Source: Streptomyces filamentosus (lineage in GTDB: Bacteria > Actinomycetota > Actinomycetes > Streptomycetales > Streptomycetaceae). Taken from it: a stretch of 64,000 nucleotides of DNA. Under the pieces are notes generated by a model, which ran no database searches, was not told where the DNA came from, and saw nothing but the letters and a program-made list of their open reading frames with translations. The translations under genes were made by a program, and so were the position numbers. This document shows positions 1-8,367 of this stretch, piece by piece (the stretch's first letter is position 1; every line of letters starts with the position of its first letter). The stretch is from NCBI RefSeq assembly GCF_014654895.1, contig NZ_BNBE01000001.1, positions 3,370,501-3,434,500 on the forward strand, given 5' to 3'.

Positions 1-188
1 CCGCCGAATTCGGCCCAGGCTTCGACGACGGCGGGGAAGACGCTGTGGCGGTGTCCTGCGGGGGAGACGTGGGCGCGGAGGGTGTCGGCCCATTCCTCGG
101 CGAGTTTGATGTCCCAGCGTCCGGGCTGCCAGCCGGCGTCGCGGAGGGCGGCGTCGACGTTGACGGGGAAGCGCGTGGTGTCGGACAT
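1..188 (-). CDS. SUKH-3 type immunity-like protein (partial, 3' end outside window)
   Basis: Only the first 62 codons are present, from an ATG at 188 reading leftwards out of the window. The visible part (start MSDTTRFPVNVDAALRDAGW, then a WAD..RAHVSPAGH segment and FPAVVEAWAEFGG) resembles the N-terminus of SUKH-3 proteins, a branch of the SMI1/KNR4 superfamily. Known SUKH members often bind and neutralise nuclease or deaminase toxins. It starts 8 bp after the stop of the YwqJ-like deaminase gene on the same strand, so the two are probably one transcript: a toxin-like gene followed by its immunity-like gene. The family call rests on a short fragment. Confidence 0.7.
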   Translation of the reverse strand, partial: MSDTTRFPVNVDAALRDAGWQPGRWDIKLAEEWADTLRAHVSPAGHRHSVFPAVVEAWAEFG

Positions 189-196
189 GGGGCGGG

Positions 197-700
197 TCAG
201 CCGTTCTCGGTGGGGGTGACGCTGCGGACGCCGAAGTGGTCGAGGAGGGCGGTGCAGGAGCGGCAGGGGGCGGCGTAGCTGCCGTGGAGGGGGTCGCCGT
301 CCTCGCGGATGCGCCGTGCGGTGATCTTGGCCTGTTTGAGGCTGCGGCGGGCTTCTCCGGCGGTGAGGGGTTTGCGCTGGGCGCGTTTGGAGCGGTTGTT
401 CTCGGTGGCGGTGAGGTGCCGGGAGAGGAGGATGGCTTCGGGACAGCGTCCGGTGAAGCGTTCCCGCTGGCCGCTGGTGAGGGTGTCGAGGAAGTCCTGG
501 ACGAGGGGGTGCAGCACGGGGGGCGTGTCGCCGCGGCCCGCGGTGCAGGTGAGGGTCTCGCCGCGGACGGAGAGGGCGGCGCCGACGGCGGGCAGGATGC
601 CGTCGCGGCGGTGGAGCAGCAGGGGCGCGCGCCCGGTGCCGGTGTCGCTGCTCCAGTTGAGGCGTGGGTCACCCTGCGTGGGCGTCGTGCTGGCGTACAT
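197..700 (-). CDS. YwqJ-like putative nucleotide/nucleic-acid deaminase
   Basis: 167 aa. It carries a CDA-fold deaminase signature: C86-P-E88 (zinc ligand plus catalytic Glu) and P145-C146-R-S-C149 (two zinc ligands), the pattern of the YwqJ-like deaminases described as polymorphic-toxin warheads. All expected zinc and catalytic residues are present. There is no signal peptide and no long N-terminal delivery domain, so this looks like a free-standing cytosolic deaminase rather than a secreted effector. The ATG at 700 is preceded by a strong AGGAGGGG ribosome binding site; longer in-frame starts upstream lack one. It is followed 8 bp later by the SUKH-3 gene and is divergent from the WHH-SUKH gene. 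Substrate is unknown; it may also be an inactive or housekeeping relative. Confidence 0.75.
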   Translation of the reverse strand: MYASTTPTQGDPRLNWSSDTGTGRAPLLLHRRDGILPAVGAALSVRGETLTCTAGRGDTPPVLHPLVQDFLDTLTSGQRERFTGRCPEAILLSRHLTATENNRSKRAQRKPLTAGEARRSLKQAKITARRIREDGDPLHGSYAAPCRSCTALLDHFGVRSVTPTENG

Positions 701-1029
701 GGTGCTGGTCTTCCCCTCCTGCAATCCCCCGAGTTGCGGTGCACAGCCTGCCAAATGGGGAGGCATCTGGGGAAGCTGGGTGGGGGTTTCGCCGCGTCGG
801 TGTGTCGGAGCCGTGGTCGGCCTGTCATGGGTTCGTGACGGTTGGTGACGGTGGGTGTGCGGGGTGGGGTGGTGGGGGCGCGGGCCGGTTCGTGGTCTTG
901 TGGCAGCGCATAGGCTGTGCGGGGTCGGTCGGGCGCGGCCGTGCGCAGGGGCGTGCGGCGGCCGGAGCGAGCAGGGACATGCAGTAGCAAGCAGTAGCAG
1001 CCAGTGACGCCATGCAGGGGGCAACCGCC
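701..1029. other. Divergent intergenic region, deaminase / WHH-SUKH
   Basis: 329 bp without a convincing gene. A -10-like TAGGCT lies at 911-916 facing the WHH-SUKH gene; I see no clear -35. A short direct repeat of GCAGTAGCA sits at about 980-1000 just before that gene. No large inverted repeat was found. Confidence 0.4.
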
Positions 1030-2028
1030 ATGACGACAGGTCGGCTCGGGCAGGCCGTCGCGCCACCGAACGCGGCTTATGCCGGGCAGGTCGTGCGTTT
1101 CCCGGATCCGGTGCGTGCTTCGCGGCATCCGCGGGGTGTGCGGGTGGACGAGCGCGGCTATCCGGACTTCTCGCCGTACGCGCGTGCGGCGGCGGAGGTC
1201 GCGGAGCCTCCGGAGGGTTTCGGTGTCGACGAGCTGCGGCTGACGGACTACGTGTCGGCGAACGCGGCGATGGCGGCGACGGGCCACGAGTTGTGGGACA
1301 CGATTCCGGCGGTGGCGACGCCGCACGGGTGGACGTGGCACCACGTGGTGGGTTCGCGCCGGCTGGAGCTGGTGCCGGTCGAGGTGAAGGCGTTGCTGCG
1401 GCACCACGGCGGGGTGGCGACGGCGGCGGTGGACCACGGGAAGCGGGGCACGCGGCCGTTGCAGGAGACGCGTCCGGTGCACTTCGGGTTGCCGAAGGGC
1501 CGGGTGGCGGTGTCGGAGCAGCAGTTGCAGGGCGTCGAGGAGGACCTGGGGTACCGGCTTCCGGGGGCGTACCGGTCGTTCCTGAAGGCGGCGGGCGGGT
1601 GTGCGCCGGTGGGTGCGGCGCTCGACGCGGAGCTGGGCGTGCTGGTGGACCAGCCGTTCTTCACGGTGCGCGAGGAGGCGGGGGTCAACGACCTCGTCTA
1701 CGTCAACAAGTGTCTGCGGGACCACCTGACGAAGGACTACCTGGGGGTGGCGTTCGTGCAGGGTGGTCTGGTGGCGGTGAAGGTGCGGGGCGCCGGGGCC
1801 GGTTCGGTGTGGTTCTGTGCGTACGACGACGCGCGGGATTCCGGTGAGGAGGCGGCGCGCTGGTCGGTGGAGGAGCGGGCGGAGCGTCTGCTGCTGCCGT
1901 GCGGTGCGGATTTCGACGCGTTCCTGTCGCGGCTGGCGGGCAATCCGCCGGAGCTGGAGACGGTCGCGAATCTGATGGTGGACGGTGGCTTCGCGCGTGC
2001 CGTCCCCGTGGCCCCGGTGGGAGGGTGA
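1030..2028 (+). CDS. HNH/WHH-like nuclease domain fused to a SUKH (SMI1/KNR4) domain
   Basis: 332 aa. Residues about 25-130 resemble the WHH branch of HNH/EndoVII toxin nucleases: GYPDFSPYA near the start, then T102-W-H104-H105, ELVP at 113-116 and RHHGG at 124-128. In typical WHH nucleases the segment after LVP carries a further His (the DLH position); here it is K120, so nuclease activity may be impaired. Residues about 155-320 form a SUKH domain (PKGRVAVSEQQLQGVEEDLG, LPGAYRSFLKAAGG, then FDAFLSRL). A toxin-like and an immunity-like domain are thus joined in one chain with no secretion signal. The start at ATG 1030 is chosen because AGGGGG lies 8-13 bp upstream; ATG 1012 is an alternative. 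The next gene starts 10 bp after the stop, so they are probably co-transcribed. Confidence 0.75.
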   Translation: MTTGRLGQAVAPPNAAYAGQVVRFPDPVRASRHPRGVRVDERGYPDFSPYARAAAEVAEPPEGFGVDELRLTDYVSANAAMAATGHELWDTIPAVATPHGWTWHHVVGSRRLELVPVEVKALLRHHGGVATAAVDHGKRGTRPLQETRPVHFGLPKGRVAVSEQQLQGVEEDLGYRLPGAYRSFLKAAGGCAPVGAALDAELGVLVDQPFFTVREEAGVNDLVYVNKCLRDHLTKDYLGVAFVQGGLVAVKVRGAGAGSVWFCAYDDARDSGEEAARWSVEERAERLLLPCGADFDAFLSRLAGNPPELETVANLMVDGGFARAVPVAPVGG

Positions 2029-2038
2029 GCCGGCTGTG

Positions 2039-4534
2039 GTGACGTTCGCGCAGGCGCAGGAGCGCGCCGAGGAGTGGATCAACGGCGATCTGCCGCCGTA
2101 TCAGCACCAGGAGGTGCGGGTCCGGGAGTTCGGGCTGGGTTTCGTGGTGTGGGCGGAGGCCCGTGAGGGCGGTCCGACGGTGGACCTGGGCCGGCAGCGG
2201 TTGGTGATCGCGCGGGATTCGGGTGAGGCCACGTTGTGGCCGGGGTTGCCGGTGGGCGAGGTGATCCGGCGGTACGAGGAGGAGTACGGGGCCTCGGAGG
2301 AGGCCGCGGAGTCGGTTCCGGCGGCGCCTCCGGCGCGGATCGACCTGAACCAGACGTCGTTCCTGCTGAGTCCGCCGGAGTGGTTGCAGGACGCGGCGGA
2401 CAAGATCGGTCTGCCGCAGCGGCCGAACGCCTCGCAGGAGGCGGGGGAGCCGCAGGACGCGCCGGACGTGCAGGACACGCAGGACGTGCAGGACCTGCCG
2501 GGTGCGGTGGTCGGTGCGGGGTCGGGTTCGGTGTCGGTGTCGTCGGCGGGGGCGGAGCCCTCGGACGGTTCGGAGACGCCCGCGGTGCCGCTGCCGCTTC
2601 CCGTGCAGCCCGTTCCCTCTTCTTCTTCCGAGTCCTCTTCCTCTTCTTCTTCCTCTTCTTCCTCTTCCGAGGGGGAGTACGAGCCGACGGCGATGGACGG
2701 GGTGCCGGCGGCTCCGGCCGCGCAGGCCGGTCCGTGGGTGGACGCGAACGCGAGTTCCGGCGGGGTGGAGGGCGTGCCGCTGCCGGCGACGGTCTTCGCG
2801 CCGCCGTTGTCGGGTGCCGACGACGAGGACGCGCCGCCGCCGGTGGTGGGTGCGGACGCGCCGACGGCGTTGATGCAGGGCGGGAGCGCGCTGCCGAAGA
2901 CGGCGGTGGCGCCGCGGCTGGATCCGGCGGCGCCCGCGCCGCAGGGTGCCACGCCGCCTCCGGCGGTTCCTCCGGCGGTTCCGCCGGCCGCGCCTTCGGG
3001 TGCGGGGGACATCGCGGACGCGGCGACGAGCAAGGCGACGCGTCCGCCGAAGGCGCGCGGGCCGGTCGCTCCGCCTCCGCCGCCCCCGCCGGGGGTGCCG
3101 GGCGGGACGTCGGGCGGTGGTGCGGGTGCTTCCGGGGGTGCCGGGGCCGCTTACGTGCCGACGCAGCTGACGCCGCAGACGCCTCCGCCGGGGGTCGTGC
3201 CTCCGGCGCCGCCGGGGCCGGTGACGCCTCCGCAGCCGGTGCACCACGCGGCGACGATGCTGGCGCATCCGGGTCCGGTGGGTCCGGGCGGCGGGCCGGG
3301 CACGCCGCCTCCGCCTCCTCCGCCGCCGCCGGGCGTCCCGGGTGGTCCGGGGACGCCGGCGCACGGGATCGAGCACGCGCCGACGATGCTGGCGCAGCCG
3401 GGTCCGGGCGGTCCCGGTGCGCCGCTGCCGCCGCCGGGGCCCGCTCCGGCTCCGCAGGCGCCGCAGGCTCCTCGGCCGCCGCGTCCGGCGCCGGGTCCCG
3501 TACCGCCTCCGGCTCCGGCTCCGGCGCCCGCGTACGGGTATCCGCCGCAGCCGCCGGCCGGGGTGCCGACGGTCGGTCCGGGCTATCAGGCGGTGCTGCG
3601 GTACCGGGCGCCGGACGGTTCGGAGCAGCAGATCATCCGGCGTTCGGCGCCGGGCACGCCGCATCCGGAGTGGCAGATCCTGCACGAGCTGCGCGGGCTC
3701 GGTGTGCCGCCGCAGCAGGTGCTGGAGCTGCACACGGAGCTGGAGTCGTGCGAGCTGCCGGGCGGTTACTGCGCGCGGATGATCCGCGAGACGTGGCCGC
3801 AGGCGCGGATCACGAGCATCGCTCCGTACGGCCGCGATCACCTGGGCCGCCAGCAGGGCATGCGCCAACTGCTCACGCATCAGGGCGAGTTGCATCAGGT
3901 GGCGGACGGTCCGGCGCGGCCCGCGCCGGTGCGGGCCCCGCTGCCGCAGGTGCAGCCGGCGCCTCCGGTGCCGCCGGAGGGCGTGGCGCAGGAGCTGGCG
4001 GGGGCGTTCGGTCCCGGCATCCTGCGTTTCGACCAGCGGGCGGTGTCGCGGCAGGGCGTGCCGGAGGCGGTGGCGGTCACGCTGATGTGGGCGGGGCTCC
4101 CGGCGGACTTCGGGCCGTTCTTCTGGGCGCAGCCGGCGATGCCGGTGGTGCCGACGCTGGCGGAGCTGGCGGCGCAGCGGCAGGTGCAGGCGGCGTCGGA
4201 CGCGAGCTCGTACCTGGTGCTGGGGTCGGACTTCGGGCGGGCGATCTGTGTCCAGTACGGGACCGCGCACATCGTGGCGGTGCCGGTGGAGGCCGGTCCG
4301 GGCGGGGCGCCGGTGCCGCCGCAGTTCGTGAACACGGGGCTGCCGGAGTTCACGCGGTCGATGGCGCTGCTGGGCCGGATGTGGCGGCTGCGGTTCGGGC
4401 TGACGCCGGAGCAGGCGGGTCGCTGGACGGTGGACTTCCAGGCGCAGTTGGCGATGCTGGACCCGGCCGCCCTGTCCTCGCCGGACAACTGGTGGTCGGT
4501 GCTCCTGGAGCAGATGTGGGACGGTCTGCTCTGA
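2039..4534 (+). CDS. Multidomain YrhB/Imm35 - Pro-rich - deaminase-like - SUKH-4 protein
   Basis: 831 aa. N-terminus (about 1-85, FAQAQERAEEWIN then LVIARDSGEATLWPGLPVGE) looks like a YrhB/Imm35 immunity domain. Residues about 115-515 are low complexity: a poly-Ser/Glu tract (about 194-212) and long Pro/Gly/Ala stretches. Residues about 515-625 carry a deaminase-like motif, H565-T-E567 followed by C571 and C578 (CELPGGYC), similar to XOO_2897-type toxin deaminases. Residues about 660-831 form a SUKH-4 domain (YLVLGSDFGRAICVQ, then FVNTGLPEFTRSMALL). Start: GTG 2039 (or GTG 2036), with GGGAGGG 10 bp upstream; an ATG at 1985 would overlap the previous gene and lacks an RBS. No signal peptide or TM segment. 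Immunity domains bracket a deaminase, suggesting a toxin-interacting scaffold; function is inferred only. Confidence 0.7.
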   Translation: MTFAQAQERAEEWINGDLPPYQHQEVRVREFGLGFVVWAEAREGGPTVDLGRQRLVIARDSGEATLWPGLPVGEVIRRYEEEYGASEEAAESVPAAPPARIDLNQTSFLLSPPEWLQDAADKIGLPQRPNASQEAGEPQDAPDVQDTQDVQDLPGAVVGAGSGSVSVSSAGAEPSDGSETPAVPLPLPVQPVPSSSSESSSSSSSSSSSSEGEYEPTAMDGVPAAPAAQAGPWVDANASSGGVEGVPLPATVFAPPLSGADDEDAPPPVVGADAPTALMQGGSALPKTAVAPRLDPAAPAPQGATPPPAVPPAVPPAAPSGAGDIADAATSKATRPPKARGPVAPPPPPPPGVPGGTSGGGAGASGGAGAAYVPTQLTPQTPPPGVVPPAPPGPVTPPQPVHHAATMLAHPGPVGPGGGPGTPPPPPPPPPGVPGGPGTPAHGIEHAPTMLAQPGPGGPGAPLPPPGPAPAPQAPQAPRPPRPAPGPVPPPAPAPAPAYGYPPQPPAGVPTVGPGYQAVLRYRAPDGSEQQIIRRSAPGTPHPEWQILHELRGLGVPPQQVLELHTELESCELPGGYCARMIRETWPQARITSIAPYGRDHLGRQQGMRQLLTHQGELHQVADGPARPAPVRAPLPQVQPAPPVPPEGVAQELAGAFGPGILRFDQRAVSRQGVPEAVAVTLMWAGLPADFGPFFWAQPAMPVVPTLAELAAQRQVQAASDASSYLVLGSDFGRAICVQYGTAHIVAVPVEAGPGGAPVPPQFVNTGLPEFTRSMALLGRMWRLRFGLTPEQAGRWTVDFQAQLAMLDPAALSSPDNWWSVLLEQMWDGLL

Positions 4535-4583
4535 TCTCCGCTCCGCTTCCGGTCTGACGCTTAGTTAGGCGGAATGTGACGAA

Positions 4584-4616
4584 GGGCGCTCGGTGGGTGA
4601 CCACGTCGGGCGCCTT
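4584..4616 (+). terminator. Rho-independent-like terminator after the SUKH-4 gene
   Basis: AAGGGCGC and GCGCCTT pair around a 15-20 nt loop with one bulged G, followed by TTTTGT. It sits 50 bp after the stop of the multidomain immunity protein and closes that operon. Confidence 0.6.
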
Positions 4617-4669
4617 TTGTCCGTTCTGATGGCGCATCCTGGAGGGGACCGGAGGAAGGGGCGCCAGGG

Positions 4670-5677
4670 ATGAGTTTTGCCGTCGGACGGGGTCGGGGGT
4701 ACCGCCCGGAGCAGGTCGACCGCTACCTCGCCGCGCTGTCGGAGGACCGCGACGAGGCGTGGGAGCGGGCCGCGCGGCTCACCGTCCTCGCCAAGGAGAT
4801 GGAAGCGGAGCTGGCCGCGCTGCGGGAGGCCGTCGCCGCGCTGAAGCCGCAGCGGTACGAGGAGCTGGGCGAGGCCGCGCAGCAGATCCTGAGGCTGGCG
4901 GAGCAGGAGGACGAGCGGCTGGTGCGGGCGGCCGAGGCGGAGGCCCAGGCGGTCGCGGAGGCGGCGGACGCCGCGGCCCGCGAGGCCCGGGAGGCCGCCG
5001 ACGCCTACGCGGAGGGGCTGCGGTCCGCGGCCGAGGCGCAGGCCCGTGCGACGCTGGAGGCCGCCCGGGAGCGGGCGGAGGAGCTCGCCACCATCGCCCG
5101 CCGGGACGCCGAAGGCGCCAGGACGGCGGCCCGGGAGGCGTATGAGGAGACCGGGCACCGCGCCGCGGAGCTCGTCGCCCGGCAGGAGGAGGAGCACCGG
5201 TCCGCCCGGACCGAGGCGGACCGTGCGGAGCAGGCCGCCGTGGCCGCGTTCGAAGCCGGGCACGCGGAGGAGGTCGCCGCGGCCGAGGCCCGCCTGGAGG
5301 AGGCCCGCCGCGCCCTCGCCCGCACCGAGGAGGAGGCCCGGCACGGCCAGGAGGACGCCGACGCGAGGGCGGCGGAGATCCTGGCGGAGGCCCGGCTCGC
5401 GGCGGAGCGGACCGAGCGGGCGACGGAGCGGGTCCTGCGCGAGCACGACGAGGCGCGCGACGAGATCCACTCGCACATGGAGCACATCCGCAACTCGCTG
5501 GCCGCGCTGACGGGCCGCCCGGTGACGGCGGCGGAGCCGGAGCCGGAGTCGGAGTCTGGGTCGGAGCCGGGGTCGGGACCTGACGAGGAACCGGCGGGCG
5601 GCTCTCCCGCGTCCGACGGGCCGGCCGGGCCCGGGGCGGCGGAAAACCGGGAGCCGGAGGAGGGCTCCGCCTCCTAG
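4670..5677 (+). CDS. Long coiled-coil, DivIVA/FilP-like cytoskeletal protein
   Basis: 335 aa. After a short head (MSFAVGRGRGYRPEQVDRYL, reminiscent of the DivIVA-type N-terminal motif) residues about 25-280 are an almost unbroken Ala/Glu/Arg heptad coiled coil; the last 50 residues are an acidic Pro/Gly/Ser tail. Streptomyces has several such proteins (Scy, FilP and proteins historically named cellulose-binding protein) that assemble near hyphal tips. No catalytic motif, signal peptide or TM segment is visible, so a filament or scaffold role is the likely one. It has a GGAGGAAGGGG ribosome binding region. The composition is strongly biased, so the family assignment is by architecture, not by residues. 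Confidence 0.6.
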   Translation: MSFAVGRGRGYRPEQVDRYLAALSEDRDEAWERAARLTVLAKEMEAELAALREAVAALKPQRYEELGEAAQQILRLAEQEDERLVRAAEAEAQAVAEAADAAAREAREAADAYAEGLRSAAEAQARATLEAARERAEELATIARRDAEGARTAAREAYEETGHRAAELVARQEEEHRSARTEADRAEQAAVAAFEAGHAEEVAAAEARLEEARRALARTEEEARHGQEDADARAAEILAEARLAAERTERATERVLREHDEARDEIHSHMEHIRNSLAALTGRPVTAAEPEPESESGSEPGSGPDEEPAGGSPASDGPAGPGAAENREPEEGSAS

Positions 5678-5687
5678 TCTCGCGGCC

Positions 5688-6065
5688 ATGCGCCTGCGAC
5701 TGACCGCCGTGAACCTCGACTGCCCCGACCCGCTCGCCCTCGCCGCCTTCTACGCGGAGGCCACCGGGCTGCCGCTGCACGGGCGGTCGGGCGAGGACTT
5801 CGCGGGCCTGGTGGCGGAGGACGGCCTGCTCATCGGCTTCCAGCGGGTCGCCGGACACCGCCCTCCGACCTGGCCGGAGGACGAGGTCCCGGCCCAGCTC
5901 CACCTCGACTTCGAGGTGGACGACCTGGACGCGGCGGAGGCCCGGCTGCGTGCCCTCGGCGCCGCCGTCCCCGCCGTCCAGCCCCGCCCCGGCCTGTGGC
6001 GGGTGCTGCTGGACCCGGCGGGCCACCCCTTCTGCGTCTCGCCCCGGAAACCCCACCGCGCGTGA
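5688..6065 (+). CDS. VOC-family (glyoxalase/bleomycin-resistance fold) protein
   Basis: 125 aa. Two beta-alpha-beta-beta-beta modules typical of the vicinal oxygen chelate fold are visible: an N-terminal LDCPDPLALAAFYAEATG and a C-terminal half ending in LLDPAGHPFCVSPR, with QLHLDFEVDDLDAAEARL between. Such single-domain proteins usually dimerise and bind a metal or a small ligand; substrate cannot be told. A -10-like TAGTCT at 5675-5680 lies 7 nt before the ATG and there is no ribosome binding site, so translation is probably leaderless. Confidence 0.8.
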   Translation: MRLRLTAVNLDCPDPLALAAFYAEATGLPLHGRSGEDFAGLVAEDGLLIGFQRVAGHRPPTWPEDEVPAQLHLDFEVDDLDAAEARLRALGAAVPAVQPRPGLWRVLLDPAGHPFCVSPRKPHRA

Positions 6066-6119
6066 GCGGCGGGAAGCGGTAGCCTCTCGGTCTTCATCAG
6101 GGGAGGGGAACCCGCACAC

Positions 6120-8351
6120 ATGACCCACGCACGTCCGCGCAGTCGCAGAATCGCCGCCGCCGCCATCACCGTCGCCCTCGCCGCCGCGGGCGGCACCGTC
6201 CCGGCGTTCGCCGCACCGGCCGCGCCGCTCGCGGCCCAGGACGGCCAGGAAACGGCGGTGACGTACCCGAAGGGGTACGTGGAGCTCCTCGGGGGCGGGG
6301 AGAAGGGCTTCTTCACCAGGTCCGGGCACACGGTGAGCTGGACCTCCTACGCGACGGGCGCCTCGCAGGTGGTGCGCGACGACCCGAACGGCGACCGGTG
6401 CGACCTCGGTGCCTCGGACGTCGTCGTGACGGGGAAGCACCCGACCTCGCTGACGGAGGCGCGGGTGTTCACCGTCCGCGACCTGGCCTCGGGGGCGGCG
6501 CCGTACGTCGTGGACCTCGACGCGCTGGCGGAGGACGGCGAGCGGTACGTCTACCGGGGGGCCGTGGGCGGCACGCTCGTCGTCAACGTGGTCGGGGAGG
6601 ACGGGACCGTGGAGGCGCGGCTGGTGACGCCGGGCGCGAACGGCCCGGAGGAGCGCCCCGTCACGGGGCTGCCCGCCGACTTCGCCGCCTTCCGGGTCAC
6701 CGAGACCACCGCCGGCACCGCCGCCCTCGTCGTCTCCGCCGGACCGGTGGACGCCCGCCGGTACACGCGGAGCGTCCTGGACGTCGCCTCGGGCGCGGTC
6801 ACCGACCACTTCCCCCGCCGCGACCCCTACAACAGCGCGCCGGTCTCCGTCTCGGCCTCGCACGTCGCGTGGCCCGACGAGACGGACCCGTCCCACGTGG
6901 CCGTGGCCGCCCGGGGGACCGGCGGGACGGGGCCGGTCCGGAAGACCGGAGTCCCGGCCTATCACCCCTACGCCCTGCTCGGCGGCTGGCTGGTGCACGG
7001 CGGGACCACCCGGCCGGAGACGTCCGGCGACGGCGGCCCGCTGATGGCGGAGCGCGCGGACGGCACCGGGACGCCCGTGCGGGTCCTCGACACGATGGGC
7101 TGGCTCGTGCCGGGGCCGGACGGCTCCCTGATGGCGCGGGGCGGCTCGGTCGAGCACGGCGAGGGGCTGTACCGGCTCACCCTGGACGCGGAGGGGCTGC
7201 CCGTCGCGGAGCCCGTCGCGCCCACGGGCGAGCCCACCGTCCTCGTGTACGGGGGCGCCGAGGTGCCCGCCACGATCGACCTGGACCGGACGCGGGCGGC
7301 GGCCTTCCGGTGGAAGGTGGCCGGGCGGATCGGGACCTCGCGCGTCACGATCACCCGCCTGGACGGCCCCCGCGCCGAGGAGCCGGTCGTGTTCCGGAAC
7401 CTGGGGCCGATGGGGACGGACGCGGTCGGTTTCACGTGGAACGGCGAGGACTTCGGCACGCCGGGCCGCCCCGCCGAGGCCGGCCGGTACGCCTGGAAGT
7501 TCGAGGCGACGCAGCTCAGCGGCCTGGGCGCGCCGGTCGCCGCCTCCGGGACGTTCACCGTCCGCCGCACCCCCGGGCTGCACGACTTCGACGGCAACGG
7601 CGCGCCCGAGCTGCTGACGCGGACCGGTGGGCGCGCGCACGTCGTGGACCTCGTCGTCGACCCGGACACCCGGACGCCCGCCGCCTTCCAGGAGGTGGAC
7701 TTCGGCGGCGGGTGGAGCGCGTACGACCGCCTGGAGTCGGTCGGCGACGTCGCGGGCTCCCCGGTCGCCGACGCCGTCGCCCGGGACCGCGACGGGGTGC
7801 TGTGGCTGTACCAGGGCACGGGCGACGTGCGGCAGCCGCTGCGCCCGCGCGTGCGGGTCGGCGGCGGGTGGAACACGTACGACCGGATCACCGGCGGCTC
7901 CGACCTGACCGGCGACGGCCGGGCGGACGTGGTCGCCGCCGACCGGACGGGCGCCCTCTGGCTCTACGCGGCCACCGGGAACGCCACGACGCCGTTCAAG
8001 GCGCGCAAGCGGGTCGGCGGCGGCTGGGGCGTCTACAACGACCTCGCCGCCACCGGCGACCTCGGCGGCGCGAAGGCCGGCGACCTCGTCGCCCGCGACC
8101 GGTACGGCGTGCTGTGGCTGTACCTCGGCAAGGGCGACGGCACCTTCGCGCAGCGCGTGCGGATCGGCGGCGGCTGGGGGGCCTTCCGCCAGTTCGTCGG
8201 CATCGGCGACGCGAACGGCGACTCCCGTCAGGACCTCCTCGTCTCCGACGGCTTCGCCGAGTCCTTCTACGCCGGTACGGGGGACTGGCGGGCGCCGTTC
8301 GAGGCGCCCCGGCGGACCGGGCTGGCGCCGGGAGGGACCGAGCGCTTCTGA
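6120..8351 (+). CDS. Secreted FG-GAP/VCBS repeat protein
   Basis: 743 aa. Residues 1-32 are a Sec signal peptide (Arg-rich n-region, AAAITVALAAAGGTVPAFA, cut near AFA|AP). The middle 450 residues are beta-rich with no recognised enzyme motif. About residues 485-735 hold four FG-GAP-like repeats, each with a D.(D/T)G(N/D)G.(A/P)(D/E)(L/V) calcium-binding-like loop, an LWLY strand and an R(V/I)GGGW turn, which fold as blades of a beta-propeller. Proteins of this type are extracellular and bind carbohydrates or other surface ligands. A strong GGGGAGGGG site precedes the ATG and TAGCCT at about 6080 is a plausible -10. Binding target is unknown. Confidence 0.85.
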   Translation: MTHARPRSRRIAAAAITVALAAAGGTVPAFAAPAAPLAAQDGQETAVTYPKGYVELLGGGEKGFFTRSGHTVSWTSYATGASQVVRDDPNGDRCDLGASDVVVTGKHPTSLTEARVFTVRDLASGAAPYVVDLDALAEDGERYVYRGAVGGTLVVNVVGEDGTVEARLVTPGANGPEERPVTGLPADFAAFRVTETTAGTAALVVSAGPVDARRYTRSVLDVASGAVTDHFPRRDPYNSAPVSVSASHVAWPDETDPSHVAVAARGTGGTGPVRKTGVPAYHPYALLGGWLVHGGTTRPETSGDGGPLMAERADGTGTPVRVLDTMGWLVPGPDGSLMARGGSVEHGEGLYRLTLDAEGLPVAEPVAPTGEPTVLVYGGAEVPATIDLDRTRAAAFRWKVAGRIGTSRVTITRLDGPRAEEPVVFRNLGPMGTDAVGFTWNGEDFGTPGRPAEAGRYAWKFEATQLSGLGAPVAASGTFTVRRTPGLHDFDGNGAPELLTRTGGRAHVVDLVVDPDTRTPAAFQEVDFGGGWSAYDRLESVGDVAGSPVADAVARDRDGVLWLYQGTGDVRQPLRPRVRVGGGWNTYDRITGGSDLTGDGRADVVAADRTGALWLYAATGNATTPFKARKRVGGGWGVYNDLAATGDLGGAKAGDLVARDRYGVLWLYLGKGDGTFAQRVRIGGGWGAFRQFVGIGDANGDSRQDLLVSDGFAESFYAGTGDWRAPFEAPRRTGLAPGGTERF

Positions 8352-8367
8352 CCCGCCGGGGCCCGCG

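Noticed and set aside
236..1031. Several overlapping plus- and minus-strand frames around the deaminase gene
   Set aside because: Gly/Ala- or Arg-rich shadows; only the minus frame from 700 shows deaminase motifs and a ribosome binding site.
1703..4270. Long minus-strand open frame (855 codons) opposite the YrhB-deaminase-SUKH-4 gene
   Set aside because: Arg/Pro/His-rich shadow of a GC-rich gene; no family match, no ribosome binding site, and the plus strand has clear domains.
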